From assembly GCA_030844625.1 (NCBI GenBank), contig JAUUNJ010000020.1:1-16838 (forward strand): a stretch of 16,838 nucleotides of DNA, read 5' to 3'. This DNA is from Roseburia sp. (lineage in GTDB: Bacteria; Bacillota; Clostridia; Lachnospirales; Lachnospiraceae). A program made the position numbers and the translations under genes. The notes under the pieces were generated by a model that saw only the letters and a program-made list of their open reading frames with translations, ran no database searches and was not told the DNA's origin. Below, piece after piece: positions 13,757 through 16,838 of this stretch. Numbering within the stretch: position 1 is the stretch's first letter; each line of letters begins with the position of its first letter.

Positions 13757-13870
13757 TTATACACTTTCTGATTCATCCTCTGGATAAATTATCTCTATCT
13801 CATCTAACCATTCTGCATCCTGCAAATTATATTTTTCCTCCGTACAACTGCCTTCTTCGTGCTGCTGTGG
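13757..13870 (-). other. Short acidic ORF or gene relic in the leader of the ArsC-family gene
   Basis: Between two in-frame TAA codons the minus strand encodes 37 residues, PQQHEEGSCTEEKYNLQDAE followed by WLDEIEIIYPED and ESESV. It has no ATG. A TTG at residue 16 stands 11 bases after a GGAGG and would give a 22-residue acidic peptide. The stop joins the alternative ATG of the next gene as TAAATG. It lies inside the transcript from the promoter at 13913-13940. It may be the tail of a deleted gene or a small leader ORF; I cannot decide. Confidence 0.35.
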
Positions 13871-13912
13871 TTAAAAGCAGCCTTATCAGATTGACTTTCA
13901 GATACTAATTTA

Positions 13913-13940
13913 ATTATATGATAATACTATATTATATCAA
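13913..13940 (-). promoter_or_regulatory. Promoter of the ArsC-family gene
   Basis: TTGATA (13935-13940), a 16-base spacer and a perfect TATAAT (13913-13918) on the minus strand form a strong candidate. The leader to the ATG at 13732 would be about 175 bases. Confidence 0.6.
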
Positions 13941-13974
13941 TGTCCATTATTAATTGGGGGTTGTTTTTATATAA

Positions 13975-15378
13975 CTAAATTACAGTCAAAATACCCACGG
14001 ATTTCAGCAATAAAATCACAAGCAGAATTGGTGCAACAAACTTCACCATTACAACATACAGATTTTTACGTCCCATTTTACACCCGCTTTTTTCCACTTC
14101 ATCTACAACCATCTTTGGTTTTAAAATCCATCCTATAAGAATACAGGTTCCTATTGCCACAAGGGGCATGAGAAGGTTATTACTGATATAATCCATAATA
14201 TCCAGAATCTGCGCATGAGATCCATTGGGCAAAGTAATCTCGAAATACCATTTATTGTAACCCAGACATACAGCAATTCCCCCAATCAGGGCAACAGCCG
14301 TCTCAGTTGCAGCTGCTTTCATTCGGGGCATATTGAACTTATCCATTAGGCTGGACACCACCGCTTCCATGACCGAAACTGCACTGGTCAGTGCTGCAAA
14401 CAAAACCATGGCAAAGAACAGGCAGCCAATAACATTACCCGCCTTTCCCATAGACGCAAATACCTTTGGTAAAGACACAAACATCAGGCTTGGTCCCGAT
14501 GCTTCCATACCTTCCCTTCCCATAAATGTATATACAGCCGGAATAATCATAATACCTGCCAAAAATGCAACTACCGTATCAAATATTTCAATCTGATTAA
14601 TAGACTTAACAAGATTTGCATCATCTTTTACATAGGAACCATAGGCAATCATAATTCCCATAGCGACACTTAAACTAAAGAACAACTGTCCCATAGCGTC
14701 CAACAGAACGGTAAAAAATCCCTTTAATGTTAATCCATCAAACTCCGGAACTACACAAATTTTAAATCCTTCCAGTCCGGTTCTGGTCATTCCCGCCTCA
14801 TCTGTATGACTGATGGTCATGGAAAAAATCGCAATCCCTATTACCAGCAACAACAATATGGGCATAATTACTTTAGATGAAGACTCTATTCCTTTATTTA
14901 CTCCGCGGAATATTATAAATGCAACTGCAAACAAAAATATTGCCAGCATAATCATTGGTTCTGTTTCTCCGCTTATAAAATCTGTAAAATATCCGTCTTC
15001 TGCCGCATTTACTCCCTCACCTGTCAGAAACGCAACAAAGTACTTGATAACCCATCCACCAATCACACAATAATACGGCAAAATAATGACCGGTACTAAA
15101 CATGCTATCAGACCTATAAATCCTGATTTTTTATTTAGTCTGCTGTATGCTGTCAACGGACTCTGCTTTGTCTTTCTTCCTATGGCAATCTCAGTAGTCA
15201 GCAGCGTAAACCCAAAGGTAAGCGCCAACACCAGATATACTACCAGAAAAAGGCCACCGCCATCCTTTGCTGCAAGGTAAGGAAATCTCCAAATATTTCC
15301 AAGCCCTACTGCGCTTCCTGCTGCTGCAAGCACAAAACCTATCGATCCTGAAAATGAATTTCTGTTTTTTTCTTTCAT
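13975..15378 (-). CDS. Sodium-dependent transporter, NSS/SNF family
   Basis: The 467-residue membrane protein belongs to the neurotransmitter:sodium symporter family, the bacterial members of which (LeuT, TnaT, MhsT) import amino acids with sodium. TM1 carries the unwound sodium and substrate site GSAVGLGNIWRFPYLA (21-36). TM6 carries AMGQLFFSLSVAMG (228-241), matching the LeuT GQIFFTLS segment. FSGSIGFVLAA and the intracellular gate RFPY are intact. About 11 spans are visible; this short form lacks TM12, as many bacterial members do. GAGGAATCGGAG lies before the ATG. A clear promoter and a leader of about 140 bases precede it. The substrate is probably an amino acid such as tryptophan, tyrosine or a branched-chain residue, but no adjacent enzyme identifies it. 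Confidence 0.93.
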   Translation of the reverse strand: MKEKNRNSFSGSIGFVLAAAGSAVGLGNIWRFPYLAAKDGGGLFLVVYLVLALTFGFTLLTTEIAIGRKTKQSPLTAYSRLNKKSGFIGLIACLVPVIILPYYCVIGGWVIKYFVAFLTGEGVNAAEDGYFTDFISGETEPMIMLAIFLFAVAFIIFRGVNKGIESSSKVIMPILLLLVIGIAIFSMTISHTDEAGMTRTGLEGFKICVVPEFDGLTLKGFFTVLLDAMGQLFFSLSVAMGIMIAYGSYVKDDANLVKSINQIEIFDTVVAFLAGIMIIPAVYTFMGREGMEASGPSLMFVSLPKVFASMGKAGNVIGCLFFAMVLFAALTSAVSVMEAVVSSLMDKFNMPRMKAAATETAVALIGGIAVCLGYNKWYFEITLPNGSHAQILDIMDYISNNLLMPLVAIGTCILIGWILKPKMVVDEVEKSGCKMGRKNLYVVMVKFVAPILLVILLLKSVGILTVI

Positions 15379-15523
15379 AATTTTCTCCGATTCCTCTAAA
15401 AAGCAAACAAAAAACTTTTGCCCTTTTTACTCAGGGAGGCTCCCAATTTGTTCCAGATTATATTTGTATGGATATCATAACATATCTAAAAAAATATTTG
15501 TACTACAATTAACAAAAAATATA
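15379..15523 (-). other. 5' leader of the NSS transporter gene
   Basis: This AT-rich leader holds a 5-1-5 palindrome GGGAGGCTCCC (15434-15444). GCAAA/TTTGC arms near 15389-15413 are flanked by A-runs and T-runs and could fold just before the ribosome binding site. I recognise no known riboswitch consensus. It contains no ORF of note. Confidence 0.3.
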
Positions 15524-15552
15524 CCTATATATTGGGGTAAATTACTTGTCAA
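15524..15552 (-). promoter_or_regulatory. Promoter of the NSS transporter gene
   Basis: A perfect TTGACA (15547-15552), a 17-base spacer and TATAGG (15524-15529) lie on the minus strand. An overlapping TATATA two bases upstream could serve instead. The gap to the divergent DUF4474 gene holds only this element and a lone TATAAT (15622-15627) facing plus, which may serve that gene but has no matching -35. Confidence 0.6.
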
Positions 15553-15654
15553 TTGCAAAAACATAATTCCTTTAATTTCCACATTTATTTTTTATCTGTC
15601 CCATCTTTCCAGATTTCCACATATAATAAATAAAATACTTATGAAGGATTTATT

Positions 15655-16638
15655 ATGTATATACTAATCGGAGTTTTATTTGCTGTTTGTATCTTATTTT
15701 TTATTATTAACTTTTATCGGAGAAAATGTATTATTCGTAAAATCCGTTGCATGGACTTTTGTAACAAATTATATTTGTTAAATGATCTGGCAGCACCCTT
15801 TGGATTTGCCTACGTTCCTGAACAGGATATTATGACCTCAAGGCTTGATGCCTGGCAGAAAGATTTCGGGTATTGTACCCTTTATGACAAATCAGCCACC
15901 CGTTTTAATATGGTATTTGATTGTGAACCCATTTATTTTGATTATGATGGCCGCACTTGGATGATTGAATTCTGGAAAGGACAGTACGGAATTAATCTTG
16001 GTGGTGAAATAGGAATATATCAGTCTGATTTTGTTTTATCCCCGGAGCAATATGACCGCACACTTTTCCACGGTGTGTCCGATGACGAACTGCTTCCTAT
16101 ATCCATGGAATTAAATTACAAAGGACAGCCATTATTTTTTATCCGCCGAAACCATTGGTGGCTTACCGGATTTCGCATGGGAAGTTACTGCGAACCTGAA
16201 AATCTCGCAATGGATGTCTCCATTACCTTTTTAAACGAAGAAATGCTTGAATCCTTTGTTGAAAGCCTGAAACATTCAGGATATGGCAAATGTGAATTAT
16301 TGATCTGTGATCTGACCCTTTCGTTTTCATTTTCCATTCCCCATACCAGACAGCCAAGGCTCGTTCATTGCTGGCGTGTCCGCTTTTCCCAATGGCAAAA
16401 TCGGCTTTTCTGCAAATTATATCAGCTAATTACCCGCCCATTTACTTGTACAATGGATAGAATCTTATATTTATACTTTTTCCTGCCTGCTGCATTTCGC
16501 CATCTTCTCTGCTTTAAGAGAAGCCGCAGACAGAAATTTCATAAAAAACGCAAAAAAAACTGCTGTACAAATTGCGGTCACAAATGTTGTAAAAAATGCA
16601 GTTCTAACTCCAACAGAAAGTGCAGGAAATATAAATGA
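15655..16638 (+). CDS. DUF4474 domain protein with Cys/Lys-rich C-terminal tail
   Basis: The 327-residue protein starts at 15655 with GAAGGA seven bases upstream. Residues 1-20 form a single membrane anchor followed by basic residues, so most of the protein should lie in the cytoplasm. The DUF4474 domain spans about 46-225, with NDLAAPFGFAYVPEQDI, SRLDAWQKDFGYC, FDCEPIYFDYDGRTWMIEFW and KGQYGINLGGEIGIY. A region with a second hydrophobic stretch (268-285) follows. The last 40 residues are strongly basic and hold seven cysteines in a CCxxCGxxCCxxC pattern (303-315). The function of the family is unknown. Its stop overlaps the start of a metallophosphoesterase gene (ATGA), so the two are translationally coupled. 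The family call is by memory of its motifs. Confidence 0.8.
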   Translation: MYILIGVLFAVCILFFIINFYRRKCIIRKIRCMDFCNKLYLLNDLAAPFGFAYVPEQDIMTSRLDAWQKDFGYCTLYDKSATRFNMVFDCEPIYFDYDGRTWMIEFWKGQYGINLGGEIGIYQSDFVLSPEQYDRTLFHGVSDDELLPISMELNYKGQPLFFIRRNHWWLTGFRMGSYCEPENLAMDVSITFLNEEMLESFVESLKHSGYGKCELLICDLTLSFSFSIPHTRQPRLVHCWRVRFSQWQNRLFCKLYQLITRPFTCTMDRILYLYFFLPAAFRHLLCFKRSRRQKFHKKRKKNCCTNCGHKCCKKCSSNSNRKCRKYK

Positions 16639-16838
16639 GCTATTATAACCGCATATCAAAAGCATTTGAGAATGCACTCCGGCTTCCTCTCTCATCAGAT
16701 TCCAAATATGTAATCTTTAGCGACTGCCACCGGGGAACAGGCAGTGTAAGTGATAATTTTTTAAAAAATGACGGTATATAGGTGGCGGAGATGAAATATT
16801 ATTTGGCTAAAAAATTTACGTAGATTGAATTAGGTGAC
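16635..16838 (+). pseudogene. Metallophosphoesterase, broken after 48 codons and cut by the window edge
   Basis: An ATG at 16635 overlaps the DUF4474 stop, with AGGA seven bases upstream. The first 48 residues include KYVIFSDCHRGTGSVSDNFL, the N-terminal signature of a calcineurin-like metallophosphoesterase, with metal ligands Asp30 and His32. The frame then stops at TAG (16779-16781). In another frame, the bases after 16775 encode YIGGGDEILFG, which resembles the YIELGDGDELW segment expected some 20 residues further on. This suggests an internal deletion with a frameshift, followed by more stops before the edge. Without metal ligands from the GD and GNHD motifs the product would be inactive. 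A sequencing or assembly fault near a contig end is an alternative. Confidence 0.65.

Noticed and set aside
15379..15523. Riboswitch (for example glycine, T-box or SAM) in the NSS transporter leader
   Set aside because: None of the conserved consensus cores could be found; only a short palindrome and AT-rich arms.
16471..16695. 74-residue minus-strand ORF opposite the DUF4474 tail
   Set aside because: It mirrors the Lys/Cys-rich tail and the coupled phosphoesterase start. Hydrophobicity arises from reading A-rich codons on the opposite strand.

Overview
The window looks like chromosome from a low-GC Gram-positive anaerobe of the class Clostridia, most likely a Lachnospiraceae gut commensal. 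The basis is AT-rich DNA, strong AGGAGG-type ribosome binding sites before almost every gene, meso-diaminopimelate dehydrogenase, a DUF4474 protein typical of that family, a DRE-TIM aldolase and a DUF2798 membrane protein. This rests on family recognition by eye, not on a search. No rRNA, tRNA, CRISPR array or complete mobile element was seen. Nearly all genes lie on the minus strand; only blaI and the final DUF4474/phosphoesterase pair run on plus.

Layout, left to right. (1) 1-1400: a partial secreted CUB-like protein, mscL with a C-terminal zinc ribbon, and a small XRE regulator. (2) 1469-3033: an unrecognised 39-residue ORF with its own ribosome binding site and terminator, a hypoxanthine/uracil-type DNA glycosylase, and a DUF2798 membrane protein. 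(3) 3142-5434: ddh and an aldose-1-epimerase-like gene form a short operon closed by an unusually long nested hairpin. Upstream of the epimerase gene lies a 41-codon relic of the C-terminus of the hydrogenase maturation GTPase HypB, and upstream of that a good promoter. (4) 5459-7945: an operon read gtrA-like, bcp, yaaA, then a short divergent uppS homologue. It combines peroxide defence with lipid-linked envelope functions. (5) 8118-9092: a DRE-TIM aldolase of unknown substrate. (6) 9240-9693: an orphan BlaI-type repressor on plus, with a near-ideal promoter and a perfect BlaI-type operator at the transcription start, but no blaR1 beside it. (7) 9766-13258: an operon of response regulator, ABC ATPase, ABC permease and histidine kinase, laid out like antimicrobial-peptide sensing and resistance modules. 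(8) 13311-15552: a Spx/ArsC-family reductase with a long leader holding a relic or leader ORF, then an NSS sodium symporter with its own promoter. (9) 15655-end: a DUF4474 protein with an odd cysteine/lysine-rich tail, translationally coupled to a metallophosphoesterase that appears broken after 48 codons.

The most interesting points are the autoregulated orphan BlaI whose usual protease site looks altered, the hypB scar, the 39-residue ORF, the long nested hairpin between ddh and the DUF2798 gene, and the DUF4474-tail/phosphoesterase junction. I do not see a clear large new multi-gene system. The best candidates for something undescribed are the small ORF and the DUF4474 pair.
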